Source of the DNA: Nocardioidaceae bacterium
Lineage (GTDB): Bacteria > Actinomycetota > Actinomycetes > Propionibacteriales > Nocardioidaceae
NCBI GenBank assembly: GCA_025966335.1
Contig: JAICRS010000003.1
Span: 1-34,893, forward strand
Direction of reading: 5' to 3'
Length of the DNA stretch: 34,893 nt
Below are positions 25,775-33,508 of the stretch, one piece after another; position 1 is the stretch's first letter, and each line of letters opens with the position of its first letter. Position numbers and translations under genes: made by a program. The notes under the pieces were generated by a model that made no database searches, was not told where the DNA came from, and saw nothing but the letters and a program-made list of their open reading frames with translations.

Positions 25775-26881
25775 TCACGCAGCCGGGCGCAGCTGCGCGA
25801 CCGGGGACGGATCGTGGGACTTCTTCCGGTCCGGGAGCGCGAACCGGCAGATCTTGCGCGCGACACTTCCGAGCTGCCGGGCGAGCGGGCCGGTGTTGTA
25901 CCCGAGGCCGTACCTCTCGCAGATCCCGCGCACCTCCGCCGCGATCTGCGGGTAGCGGCGGGCGGGGAGGTCGGGGAACAGGTGGTGCTCGATCTGGAAG
26001 CTCAGGTTGCCGGTCATGATGTGGAACAGCTTCCCACCGGTGATGTTGGCCGAGCCGAGGAGCTGTCGGTAGTACCAGTGCCCGCGGGACTCGTTCTCGG
26101 TCTCCTCCTCGGAGAACGTGGACACCCCGGCCGGGAAGTGGCCGCAGAAGATGATCCCGAACGCCCACACGTTGCGGACCAGGTTCGCCGTCACGTTACC
26201 GACGACAGTGGGAACGAACAGCGGGCCGGTCAGGGCCGGGAACAGCACGTAGTCCTTCAGCGTCTGGTTACGGACCTTGCGCAGCATGCCCTTGTGCAGG
26301 TGCTTCGTGTCGGCCCACGTGCGTTCACCGGCGACGATCCGCTCGATCTCGAGGTCGTGCATCAGCACTCCCCACTCGAAGAACACCATCAGCAGGAACG
26401 CGTAGAGCGGGTTGCCCAGGTAGTAGGGCTTCCACTCCTGGTCCTCGTCCATCCGCAGCACGCCGTAGCCGATGTCACGGTCCTTGCCGAGAATGTTCGT
26501 GAAGGTGTGGTGGATGTAGTTGTGGGAGTACTTCCACTGCTCGGAGGGGCAGACGTTGTCCCACTCGTACATCTTCGAGCTCAGGCCCGGGTCGCCCATC
26601 CAGTCGTACTGGCCGTGCATGACGTTGTGCCCGATCTCCATGTTGTCGAGGATCTTGCTCACCGACAGCGCAGCGACCGCGAGCGGCCACGCGGGCGGAA
26701 GGTAGAACAGCGCCCGGCCGGCGATCTCGAACCTGCGCTGCGCCTTGACGATGCCGCGGATGTAGTCCGCGTCGTCCGTGCCGAGGTCGGCGATGACCCG
26801 CTGCCGGATCGCGTCCATCTCTGCGCCGAACGCCTCGAGCTGCTCCGGCGTCAGCGTGGTCCTGTGGGATGTGGTGGTCAT
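25775..26881 (-). CDS. Membrane fatty acid desaturase (DesA3-like acyl-CoA/lipid desaturase)
   Basis: A 368-residue integral membrane di-iron desaturase. The three histidine boxes are present: His85-His89 (HNVMH), His120-His124-His125 (HNYIHH) and His299-His300 (IEHHLFPDLP). Hydrophobic segments lie at about 58-75, 150-170 and 215-245. It would insert a double bond in a fatty acyl chain using O2 and electrons from the reductase encoded just upstream. GGAAAGGAG precedes ATG 26881 after a 51-bp gap. Mycobacterial DesA3 with its reductase Rv3230c has the same pairing. The position of the double bond (likely delta-9) is inferred. Confidence 0.88.
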   Translation of the reverse strand: MTTTSHRTTLTPEQLEAFGAEMDAIRQRVIADLGTDDADYIRGIVKAQRRFEIAGRALFYLPPAWPLAVAALSVSKILDNMEIGHNVMHGQYDWMGDPGLSSKMYEWDNVCPSEQWKYSHNYIHHTFTNILGKDRDIGYGVLRMDEDQEWKPYYLGNPLYAFLLMVFFEWGVLMHDLEIERIVAGERTWADTKHLHKGMLRKVRNQTLKDYVLFPALTGPLFVPTVVGNVTANLVRNVWAFGIIFCGHFPAGVSTFSEEETENESRGHWYYRQLLGSANITGGKLFHIMTGNLSFQIEHHLFPDLPARRYPQIAAEVRGICERYGLGYNTGPLARQLGSVARKICRFALPDRKKSHDPSPVAQLRPAA

Positions 26882-26932
26882 GTGATGCTCCTTTCCGGTC
26901 GGTGCGAAAGAGCTCGCTCCTCAACCGGGGTG

Positions 26933-27994
26933 TCAGAGGTCGACTGCGCAGTCGCCCATGGGCTGGCTCACGCAGATCTGGATGTCCTCGTCGGGCAGAC
27001 CCGACTCGGCGCCGGTGATCACGTTGCGGACGGTTCCTTCGGTCTTGCGGGAGGTGCAGGAGAAACAGATGCCCATCCGGCAGCCGTACTCCGGCCGGAG
27101 TCCGAGCGCCTCGGCCTGCTCCAGGAGGGTGCCGCCGGTGTTCTCGGCGGCGCGCCCGCTCCGGGCGAAGCGCACGCTGCCGTGGGCGTTGTCGGGATCG
27201 GCGGTGATCGTCGAGGTCTTGAAGTACTCGACACGTAGCCGGTCGTTGTCGCCGAAGACGCGCTGGACGTTTTCCACCAGACCGGCCGGCCCGCACACGA
27301 ACGTGTCGATGTCCGCGAAGTCGGGAGCGACCTGCTCGAGCCGCGCCGCGGTGAACCGCTCGCCTCCGGCGCGGGTGTGTACGACGGCGAGGTCGATGTT
27401 CTCGCGACCGGCCAGCTCCTCCAGCTCGCGACCGAAGATCGTGGATCCGGGGAACCGGCTGTAGTGCAGGAACGTGATGCGGCCGGCGTACTCCCGGTCG
27501 ACGAGGGTGCGCACCATCGACATCACCGGGGTGATCCCGGATCCACCGGAGATCATCAGCAGCCGCTGGGGCAGCGTCTCGGGAAGCGTGAACGTTCCCT
27601 CTGCATGGGAGAGGTGCAGGACCAGGCCGAGCCGCGCACGGTGGGCGAGGTACGCCGAGACCAGCCCGTCGTCGTGGGCGCGGACCGTGATGGTCAGCGT
27701 GTCCGGGTCGCCGACCTCGGAGGAGGAGATCGAGAAGCACCGGGTACGCCGGGCGCCGTCGACCTCCACGCCGACCTGGACGAACTGTCCGGCGCGGAAG
27801 CCGTGCCAGGTGCTCGTCGGCCTCAGCGTCAACGTGGTGACCTCGTCAGTCTCCGGGTGGATCCCGATGACCCGGGCGCGCACGTCGTGGACGGCCCACA
27901 TCGGGTTCATGATCTCGAGGTAGCGGTCGACGCCGTGGGGCGACGTCAGCGCCGCGACCGCTGGGGACCGCAGGAGGCTCTGGGTCAGGCTCAT
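26933..27994 (-). CDS. Ferredoxin reductase-like electron-transfer protein for the desaturase
   Basis: ATG 27994 (MSLTQSLLRSP) has AAGGAG ten bases upstream and is preferred to the longer ORF. The 353-residue protein combines an FAD domain (RTRCFSISSS, about 95-105), an NAD(P)H domain (MISGGSGITPVMSMVRTLV) and a C-terminal plant-type 2Fe-2S domain (CRMGICFSC plus a later Cys in ICVSQP). It moves electrons from NADPH to the desaturase. As first gene of the operon it sits beside the FabR-like TetR gene, and two palindromes lie on its promoter. Confidence 0.88.
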   Translation of the reverse strand: MSLTQSLLRSPAVAALTSPHGVDRYLEIMNPMWAVHDVRARVIGIHPETDEVTTLTLRPTSTWHGFRAGQFVQVGVEVDGARRTRCFSISSSEVGDPDTLTITVRAHDDGLVSAYLAHRARLGLVLHLSHAEGTFTLPETLPQRLLMISGGSGITPVMSMVRTLVDREYAGRITFLHYSRFPGSTIFGRELEELAGRENIDLAVVHTRAGGERFTAARLEQVAPDFADIDTFVCGPAGLVENVQRVFGDNDRLRVEYFKTSTITADPDNAHGSVRFARSGRAAENTGGTLLEQAEALGLRPEYGCRMGICFSCTSRKTEGTVRNVITGAESGLPDEDIQICVSQPMGDCAVDL

Positions 27995-28008
27995 GGTTGC
28001 TGGGCTCC

Positions 28009-28034
28009 TTTGAGTGAACAACCGTACACTCAAA
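28009..28034. promoter_or_regulatory. Operator-like inverted repeat at the desaturase operon start site
   Basis: Perfect 8-bp arms TTTGAGTG (28009-28016) and CACTCAAA (28027-28034) flank a 10-bp spacer. On the minus strand the inner part reads GTGTACGGTTGTTCAC, similar in form to E. coli FabR sites (AGCGTACA-type arms). It overlaps the predicted transcription start and lies just before the ribosome site. Binding by the adjacent FabR-like regulator is inferred. Confidence 0.65.
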
Positions 28035-28063
28035 CCATGTCAGCATACCGGCGGTATGGTCAA
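28034..28063 (-). promoter_or_regulatory. Promoter of the reductase-desaturase operon
   Basis: On the minus strand TTGACC (-35, 28058-28063) and CATGGT (-10, 28034-28039) are 18 bp apart. The start would be near 28027, leaving a leader of about 33 bases that ends in AAGGAG and ATG 27994. Confidence 0.5.
28044..28058. promoter_or_regulatory. Second palindrome, between -35 and -10 of the desaturase promoter
   Basis: CATACC GGC GGTATG is a perfect 6-3-6 inverted repeat lying almost exactly in the spacer of the predicted promoter. A protein bound here would block RNA polymerase. It differs in sequence from the 28009 site, so a second regulator is possible. Confidence 0.5.
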
Positions 28064-28124
28064 CCGCGGTGCGCGTGACCTGTCCCACGTCGGGTGGCGC
28101 GCCCGGTCTTTCGGTCCATACCCG

Positions 28125-28153
28125 TTCACCGAGCCCAACGGAGCAGCGATAGT
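28125..28153 (+). promoter_or_regulatory. Promoter of the FabR-like regulator gene
   Basis: TTCACC (28125-28130) and GATAGT (28148-28153) are 17 bp apart. The start codon GTG 28163 follows nine bases later (seven after the overlapping TAGTTT), so the transcript is probably leaderless or nearly so. Confidence 0.5.
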
Positions 28154-28162
28154 TTGTGGTGC

Positions 28163-28792
28163 GTGGAGACTGCGGCCGAGACCCGACAGGAGCGCAAGGC
28201 GCGGACCCGACGGGCGATCCTCGCCGCGGCGCTGGACATCGCGGACGAGCAGAGCCTGGCCGCGCTCTCGCTGCGCCAGGTGACCCGGGAGGTGGGCATC
28301 GTGCCGACCGCGTTCTACCGCCACTTCGCGTCGGTGGAGCAGCTCGGCCTGGCCCTGGTCGACGAGTCGTTCGCGTCGCTGCGGGAGATGATCCGCGACG
28401 TGCGCCGCGGGAACCCGGAGCTGCACGGCGTGATCCGCGGCTCGGTGGGGGTTCTCGTCGAGCACGTGCACGACCAGCGCGCACATTTCCGGTTCATCGG
28501 CCGTGAACGGTTCGGCGGCGTGCCCGCCGTACGCACGGCCATCCGGCACGAGCTCGAGCTCTTCGAGCGCGAGCTGGCCACCGACCTGGCCCGGCTGTCG
28601 GACCTGGACGCCTGGACGTCCGAGGACCTCCGGGTGCTGGCGAACCTGATCGTGAACGCGATGGTCTCCACCGCCGAGGGGATCATCAGCGCGCCCCCGG
28701 AACAGCCCGATGCCGAACGCGCGATCATCCGCACCGCCGAGAAGCAGCTGCGGATGATCGTGGTCGGTGCGGCCAACTGGCGCTCGAGCTAG
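28163..28792 (+). CDS. TetR family regulator, FabR-like (unsaturated fatty acid control)
   Basis: GTG 28163 (then ETAAETRQERKARTRRAI) is chosen because a -10 lies just upstream; the ORF track start at 28094 has no support. The 209-residue protein matches E. coli FabR along its length: SLAALSLRQVTREVGIVPTAFYRHFASVEQLGLALVDES parallels the FabR [22 protein letters not shown] region, and FRFIGRERFGGVPAVRTAI parallels its RLLLRERSG segment. FabR senses saturated versus unsaturated acyl groups and represses lipid desaturation genes. Here the divergent genes are a desaturase and its reductase, so control of membrane unsaturation is the likely job. A repeat array starts at the very next base after the stop. 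Confidence 0.85.
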   Translation: METAAETRQERKARTRRAILAAALDIADEQSLAALSLRQVTREVGIVPTAFYRHFASVEQLGLALVDESFASLREMIRDVRRGNPELHGVIRGSVGVLVEHVHDQRAHFRFIGRERFGGVPAVRTAIRHELELFERELATDLARLSDLDAWTSEDLRVLANLIVNAMVSTAEGIISAPPEQPDAERAIIRTAEKQLRMIVVGAANWRSS

Positions 28793-29062
28793 CCGAACCG
28801 TCAGGTTTGGTGTGCCGAGCCGTCAGGTTTGGTGTGCCGAGCCGTCAGGTTTGGTGTGCCGAGCCGTCGGGTTTTGCGGGTCGAGCCGTCGCGTATGGCG
28901 GGCCGGGTCCGCGCGGTCCGCGCCGGGCCATCCGTCCGAGCGCCGTGATCGTCCAGGTGGACGGCAATGACGTCGGGGACCGTGCAGGGTGAAACCCCGC
29001 GGAGCGCCGTACGGGCAGCCCGCCAAACCTGACGGCTCGGCACGCAAAACCTGACGGCTCGG
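28793..29062. repeat. Inverted array of 22-bp units (MITE/REP-like element 2)
   Basis: Five tandem 22-bp units run on the plus strand at 28793, 28815, 28837, 28859 and 28881. Units 2 and 3 are identical (CCGAGCCGTCAGGTTTGG then TGTG), unit 1 differs by one base, and 4 and 5 are more diverged. After a 116-bp centre, two units in reverse orientation occupy 29019-29040 and 29041-29062, ending CTGACGGCTCGG. The period is not a multiple of three and all frames stay partly open, so the short ORFs here are artefacts. It fills the gap between the convergent TetR and VOC genes and could act as a terminator-like hairpin. The centre holds no recognisable gene. Confidence 0.8.
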
Positions 29063-29079
29063 CGAGGGAGGGGTTAGGG

Positions 29080-29457
29080 CTAGGCGGTCTGCCACAGACC
29101 CATCAGGTTGCCCTCCGGGTCCTTGAAGTAGGCGGAGAACCCCATGTCGGCGACGGCCTGCTTGGCGATCACCGTGCTACCGCCGAGCTTCTCGATCTTC
29201 TCCAGCGACCCGTCGATGTCCTCGACGTCGACGACGATCACCGGTGACCCGACCGGAGCGTCGCGCTGCAGCATGCCGCCGTTGATGAACCCTGGCTCGC
29301 TCGGCGGGCCCTGCTCGTCGGTCGGACCGGTGGAGACCATCGTGTAGTTCATCTCGGGCATGTTCATGATGTTCCAGCCGAAGACGTCGGCGTAGAAGCC
29401 CCGAGCCCGGTCCCCGTCCTCGAACGGGATCTCGAAGTGGACGACGCGACCTGTCAT
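29080..29457 (-). CDS. VOC (glyoxalase/bleomycin resistance) family protein
   Basis: A 125-residue vicinal-oxygen-chelate protein with the paired beta-alpha-beta-beta-beta modules. The first module opens VVHFEIPFEDGDRARGFYADVFGW and the second ends YFKDPEGNLMGLWQ, a family hallmark. His7 and the terminal Glu are candidate metal ligands. Members include glyoxalases, dioxygenases and antibiotic-binding proteins; this one is of the common uncharacterised single-domain type. GGGAGG precedes ATG 29457. It is divergent from the rhodanese gene, 70 bp away. Confidence 0.85.
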   Translation of the reverse strand: MTGRVVHFEIPFEDGDRARGFYADVFGWNIMNMPEMNYTMVSTGPTDEQGPPSEPGFINGGMLQRDAPVGSPVIVVDVEDIDGSLEKIEKLGGSTVIAKQAVADMGFSAYFKDPEGNLMGLWQTA

Positions 29458-29515
29458 GGTGCCTCCCTCGGCTCGCGGGCGCTGCGGGAAGCGCGGCGCC
29501 TCTCCGAGTCAGGCT

Positions 29516-29527
29516 TACTCTCGTGCC
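29516..29527 (+). promoter_or_regulatory. Candidate leaderless -10 of the rhodanese gene
   Basis: TACTCT (TANNNT) followed by six bases and ATG 29528. No Shine-Dalgarno or convincing -35 was found. Confidence 0.45.
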
Positions 29528-29923
29528 ATGGAACGGTCAATGGCATGCTCGCCCCAGCCCGCTGCGATCGACCTGCTTGTCGCCGAGTGCCGGGCCGGGC
29601 TGGACCGGGTCACCCCGGAGGCGCTCGCCTCGGAGATCGCCGCCGGCGCCCTGGTGGTCGACATCCGATCCTCGGAGCAGCGGCGACGTGACGGTGAGGT
29701 GCCGGGCGCGCTGGTGGTCGACCGGACGGTCCTGGAGTGGCGGCTCGACCCCACCTCGCCACACCGGCTGCCTGAGGCGACCGATCCGGGCCGCCGGATC
29801 ATCCTGGTCTGCCACGAGGGCTACAGCTCCAGCCTGGCCGCGGCGACGTTGCAACGGCTCGGCCTCCGGAGGGCTACCGACCTGGTCGGCGGCTTCCAGC
29901 AGTGGCGGACCAGCCAAGGCTGA
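29528..29923 (+). CDS. Rhodanese-like domain protein (sulfurtransferase)
   Basis: The ORF track begins at 29456, but ATG 29528 (MERSMACSPQPAA) follows a leaderless-type -10; Met at 29540 is a further option. The 131-residue single rhodanese domain has ALVVDIRSSEQRRRDGEVPGAL and the active-site loop CHEGYSS with Cys95. It would carry a persulfide and pass sulfur to a thiol acceptor such as cyanide, thioredoxin or mycothiol. No sulfur-pathway genes are adjacent. It converges with the SDR gene across only 10 bp. Confidence 0.87.
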   Translation: MERSMACSPQPAAIDLLVAECRAGLDRVTPEALASEIAAGALVVDIRSSEQRRRDGEVPGALVVDRTVLEWRLDPTSPHRLPEATDPGRRIILVCHEGYSSSLAAATLQRLGLRRATDLVGGFQQWRTSQG

Positions 29924-29933
29924 CGGCAACAGG

Positions 29934-30683
29934 TCAGGACATCAGCTTCCTGGCGAGCGGCAGCGGCAGGTGCTTCAGGGCGACACCCACCGGCACCCAC
30001 GGCCACGCCGGCACGTTGGCCCGCGGCTTCTCCTTCTCGATCGCCTCGACCATCGCCCGCACCCCCTTCTCGGTGGAGACGATGAACGGCACGTGCTTCA
30101 CCCGCTCGTTCATCTCCGAGCGGATGTAGCCGGGGTAGATCACCGAGACCTTGATCGGCGTGCCCATCAGCTCCGCACGGAGCCCCTCGGCGAGGTGCGC
30201 GACACCGGCCTTGGTGGCGGCGTAGGTGGTCACCGTCTTCGGCATCCCACGCATCGCCGACATCGAGGAGATCATCACCAGGTGGCCGGCGTCCTGCCGT
30301 CGGAAGATCTCCATCGCGGCCTCGGTCTGCGCGAGGGCCGCGACGAAGTTCGTCATCGCCGTCTGCTTGTTGGCGTCGTAGCCGCCGGTGCCGATCGGCG
30401 CGCCCTTGCCGAGGCCGGCGTTGATGACGACCCGGTCGAGCCGGCCGAAGTCGGCGGCGAACCCGCGGAAGACCTCGAACACCTGCGCGTCGTCGTTCAC
30501 GTCGAGTGCGCGGACCTCGAACCGCTGGTCCGGATGCCGCGTCGCGAGCTCCGCCTGCAGCCCGTTGAGCCGGTCGGTACGGCGTGCGCACAACGCGAGG
30601 TCGTGGCCGAGGGCGGCGAACTGGCGTGCCATCTCCTCGCCCAGGCCAGAGCTCGCGCCGGTGATCAGGATCGTCTTGGCCAT
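29934..30683 (-). CDS. Short-chain dehydrogenase/reductase
   Basis: ATG 30683 (MAKTILITGASSGLG) is the true start; the 824-residue ORF in the track runs on upstream only because the frame is open opposite another gene. The 249-residue classical SDR has TGASSGLG for the dinucleotide, VINAG, the catalytic Ser in ISSMSAM and the YAATKAG Tyr-Lys pair. The substrate is unknown. AGGA precedes the start. It is divergent from the CrtI-like operon. Confidence 0.88.
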   Translation of the reverse strand: MAKTILITGASSGLGEEMARQFAALGHDLALCARRTDRLNGLQAELATRHPDQRFEVRALDVNDDAQVFEVFRGFAADFGRLDRVVINAGLGKGAPIGTGGYDANKQTAMTNFVAALAQTEAAMEIFRRQDAGHLVMISSMSAMRGMPKTVTTYAATKAGVAHLAEGLRAELMGTPIKVSVIYPGYIRSEMNERVKHVPFIVSTEKGVRAMVEAIEKEKPRANVPAWPWVPVGVALKHLPLPLARKLMS

Positions 30684-30700
30684 CGGGGTTCCTGTCGGTA

Positions 30701-30744
30701 GGTGACCGGGCCGAGAAATCATGGCATGACGACAGGCGGTCACC
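30701..30744. promoter_or_regulatory. Palindromic sites in the divergent SDR / oxidoreductase gap
   Basis: GGTGACCG (30701-30708) and CGGTCACC (30737-30744) form 8-bp arms. Inside them lies a second palindrome TCATG-G-CATGA (30719-30729). The rest of the 171-bp gap shows no gene. The sites could be shared operators for both divergent units, but no clear promoter hexamers were found. Confidence 0.35.
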
Positions 30745-30854
30745 CCTTCACCACCCTCGACGAGGTGCCGCGCCCGTGCCGGGCGGGTTTTCGGGGTGCC
30801 TGCTCGGGTACGGGTGGGTGCACGACGTACCGACCTGCCCGACGAGAGGACCCC

Positions 30855-32483
30855 ATGGCAACCGCAGACGCAGTGGTGATCGGCAGCGGGCCGAACGGCC
30901 TGGTCGCCGCGAACCTGCTCGCCGACGCCGGATGGGACGTGATGGTCCTCGAGACCCAGGCCGATGTCGGCGGCGCCGTGCACAGCGACTCGTCGGTGCA
31001 GGACGGTTACATCCACGACACCTTTAGCTCGTTCTACCCGCTCGCCGCGGGATCGCGCACTCTGAAGTCGCTGGGGCTCGAGCGGCACGGACTGGAGTGG
31101 CTGCACGCCCCGTCCGTGGTGGGCACCCCGTTCTCGGACGGCAGATGGGCGGTGCTGCACCGCGACCGGGACGACACCGCCGCAGGCCTGGATGCCTTGA
31201 CCCCCGGCGACGGCGACGCGTGGCTGCAGATGTGTCGGCAGTGGGACCGGATCGGCGACCAGGTGGTCGGCGCCCTGCTGTCCCCGTTCCCGCCGGTGAA
31301 GAGCGGGCTCGGCGCACTGGCCAAGCTGCGCTCGGCCGGCGGCCTTGCCTTCGTGCGGATGCTGCTCGCCCCCGCGCGCACGGTCGCCGACCAGCATTTC
31401 CGCGGCGACGGCCCCAAGATGCTGCTCGCAGGAAACGCCGCGCATGCGGACATCCCGATGGACGCACCGGGCTCGGCGGTGATGGGCTGGCTGCTGATCA
31501 TGCTCGGACAGCACATGGGGTACCCGGTGCCGAAGGGCGGCGCGGGGATGCTCGCACAGTCGATGGCGCGCCGGTTCGAGTCCGAGGGCGGGACCATCCG
31601 CACCAGGACGCGGGCCACCGAGGTCGTCGTCCGCGACGGGCGCGCGGTGGCGGTCCGCACCGAGCACGGCGACCAGATCGAGGCACGCCAGGCGGTGGTC
31701 GCGGACGTGACCGCGCCCAGCCTGTACGGCGACCTCGTCGGCTGGGACAACCTCCCGGACCGGTTCCGGAGGAAGATGGGCCGCTTCGAGTGGGACCCCG
31801 GCACCGTCAAGGTGGACTGGGCGCTCGACGGACAGATTCCGTGGACCAACGGGCCGGCGCAGACCCCCGGCACCGTGCACCTGGCCGAGACGATCGACGA
31901 GCTCGCCACCGCCCAGCAACAGATCAACAACCATGAGGTCCCGGCGCGTCCGTTCATGCTGGTCGGACAGATGGCCAGCGCAGACCCGACCCGGGCGCCG
32001 CAGGGCGGTGAGGCGGTGTGGGCCTACACCCACGTCCCGCACCACACCGACTCCGACGCCGGCGGCGAGGGCATCCGCGGCACGTGGGACCGCGACGACG
32101 CGGAGCGGATGGCTGACCGGATGCAGCGCAAGATCGAGGAATACGCCCCCGGCTTCGGCGACCGGGTCACCGCCAGACGCGTGCTCGGCCCCCACGAGAT
32201 GCAGGACCGGAACGAGAGCCTGCACGGCGGAGCGCTCAACGGTGGCACGTCCAACCTGCAGCAGGAGCTCGTGTTCCGCCCGGTCCCCGGCCTCGGCCGC
32301 GCCGAGACACCGATCAAGAACCTGTACCTCGGGTCGGCCTCGGCCCACCCCGGCGGCGGCGTGCACGGCGCCTGCGGCTCCAACGCCGCGCGTGCCGCGC
32401 TGGCCCACGCCCGAGTACGACGGCTGTTCACGGGCGGCCGACCCGAGCAGAGCACGACCCGACCTGGAGAGGTGGATGCATGA
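30855..32483 (+). CDS. CrtI/phytoene dehydrogenase-like FAD-dependent oxidoreductase
   Basis: ATG 30855 follows GAGAGGA; the upstream extension in the track is rejected. The 542-residue flavoprotein has an N-terminal FAD site VVIGSGPNGLVAANLLADAGWDVMVLE and, near the C-terminus, NLYLGSASAHPGGGVHGACGSNAA, both typical of the phytoene dehydrogenase-related amine-oxidase-like family. There is no carotenoid cluster nearby, so this is one of the many related oxidoreductases of unknown substrate rather than a carotene desaturase. Its stop overlaps the next start by four bases (ATGA). Confidence 0.85.
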   Translation: MATADAVVIGSGPNGLVAANLLADAGWDVMVLETQADVGGAVHSDSSVQDGYIHDTFSSFYPLAAGSRTLKSLGLERHGLEWLHAPSVVGTPFSDGRWAVLHRDRDDTAAGLDALTPGDGDAWLQMCRQWDRIGDQVVGALLSPFPPVKSGLGALAKLRSAGGLAFVRMLLAPARTVADQHFRGDGPKMLLAGNAAHADIPMDAPGSAVMGWLLIMLGQHMGYPVPKGGAGMLAQSMARRFESEGGTIRTRTRATEVVVRDGRAVAVRTEHGDQIEARQAVVADVTAPSLYGDLVGWDNLPDRFRRKMGRFEWDPGTVKVDWALDGQIPWTNGPAQTPGTVHLAETIDELATAQQQINNHEVPARPFMLVGQMASADPTRAPQGGEAVWAYTHVPHHTDSDAGGEGIRGTWDRDDAERMADRMQRKIEEYAPGFGDRVTARRVLGPHEMQDRNESLHGGALNGGTSNLQQELVFRPVPGLGRAETPIKNLYLGSASAHPGGGVHGACGSNAARAALAHARVRRLFTGGRPEQSTTRPGEVDA

Positions 32484-33472
32484 TGGACAGAGGAGTCGTC
32501 GTCGTGACCGGAGGAACCTCCGGGGTGGGTCGCGCGACCGCCCGGGCGTTCGCCGACCGCGGCCACCCGGTCGCGGTGCTGGCCCGGGGACAGGACTCCC
32601 TCGACGCCACCGAGCAGGAGCTGCGGGAACGCGGCGTGCCTGCCCTCGGCATCTCCGTCGACGTGACCGACCGGGACGGCGTCGACGCCGCGGCCGACCG
32701 GGTCGAGAGCGAGCTCGGCCCGATCGAGGTCTGGGTCAACTCGGCCATGGTCACCGTGCTGGGCGAGTTCCGGGACGTCGAGCCGGACGACTTCGACCGG
32801 GTCCACGACGTGGTCTTCCGCGGCACCGCCAACGGCACACGCACGGCCCTGCGCTGCATGGCGGGCCGCGCCAGCGGACGGATCATCCAGGTCGGTTCCG
32901 CCCTCGCCTACCGCGGCATCCCGCTGCAGTCGGCGTACTGCTCGGCCAAGCACGCCGTGCAAGGACTCTCCGACTCCGTGCGATCGGAGCTGCTGCACAA
33001 CGGCAGCGCGATCACCGTCAGCGAGGTGAACCTGCCCGCGGTGAACACCCCGCAGTTCGACATGTGCAAGAACCTCCTCGACGGAGCACCGCAGCCGGTC
33101 CCGCCGATCTACCAGCCGGAGATCCCCGCCGCCGCGATCGTCGAGGCGGCCCGGACCGGAGAACGCGCGGTCAACGTCACCTTCACCACCACCCGCACCA
33201 TCCTCGGCAACAAGGTGGCCCCCGGCGCGCTGGACCAGGTGCTGGCCGGGACCGGCTACTCAGGACAGACGGTGGACCGGCCGCGCCAGCCGGACAACAA
33301 CCTGCACGAGCCGCTGCCCGGCGACCACGGCTGCCACGGTTCCTTCGACGACCAGGCGAGGGAGACCTCGACGCAGGAGCGGCTCCGGTTCAGCCCGCTG
33401 GGCACGGGCGCCCTCGCCGTGGGGAAGATCGGCCGGCGGGTTGGTGCGGCGGCGATCAAGCGCGTCGTATGA
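32480..33472 (+). CDS. SDR family oxidoreductase with C-terminal extension
   Basis: A 330-residue SDR: TGGTSGVG cofactor loop, VNSAMVTVLGEF, catalytic Ser in VGSALAYRG and the YCSAKHA Tyr-Lys pair. About 75 residues follow the usual fold, including NNLHEPLPGDHGCHGSFDDQA, seen in a long actinobacterial SDR subgroup. ATG 32480 overlaps the previous stop; a second ATG is at 32483. GGAGAGG lies upstream. The substrate is unknown; coupling suggests it acts with the CrtI-like enzyme. Confidence 0.87.
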   Translation: MMDRGVVVVTGGTSGVGRATARAFADRGHPVAVLARGQDSLDATEQELRERGVPALGISVDVTDRDGVDAAADRVESELGPIEVWVNSAMVTVLGEFRDVEPDDFDRVHDVVFRGTANGTRTALRCMAGRASGRIIQVGSALAYRGIPLQSAYCSAKHAVQGLSDSVRSELLHNGSAITVSEVNLPAVNTPQFDMCKNLLDGAPQPVPPIYQPEIPAAAIVEAARTGERAVNVTFTTTRTILGNKVAPGALDQVLAGTGYSGQTVDRPRQPDNNLHEPLPGDHGCHGSFDDQARETSTQERLRFSPLGTGALAVGKIGRRVGAAAIKRVV

Positions 33473-33508
33473 CGGCATAGCCATCACGTTGAGGGGTACA
33501 CCGGCGCC

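Noticed and set aside
28903-29018. Possible structured RNA or gene remnant in the centre of the 22-bp array
   Set aside because: Small pairings such as GGGTGAAACCCC exist, but nothing matches a known RNA family or a protein domain I recognise.
28793-29062. CRISPR array
   Set aside because: Units are directly abutting with no unique spacers, occur in both orientations, and no cas gene is present.
28767-29095. Short ORFs inside the 22-bp array (for example CRAVRFGVPSRQVW)
   Set aside because: They are translations of the repeat units in several frames; a 22-bp period is not a coding period and there are no ribosome sites.
30684-32408. Upstream extension of the minus-strand SDR to 824 residues
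   Set aside because: The SDR fold begins at MAKTILITGASSG; the extension is antisense to the CrtI-like gene and crosses a non-coding divergent gap.
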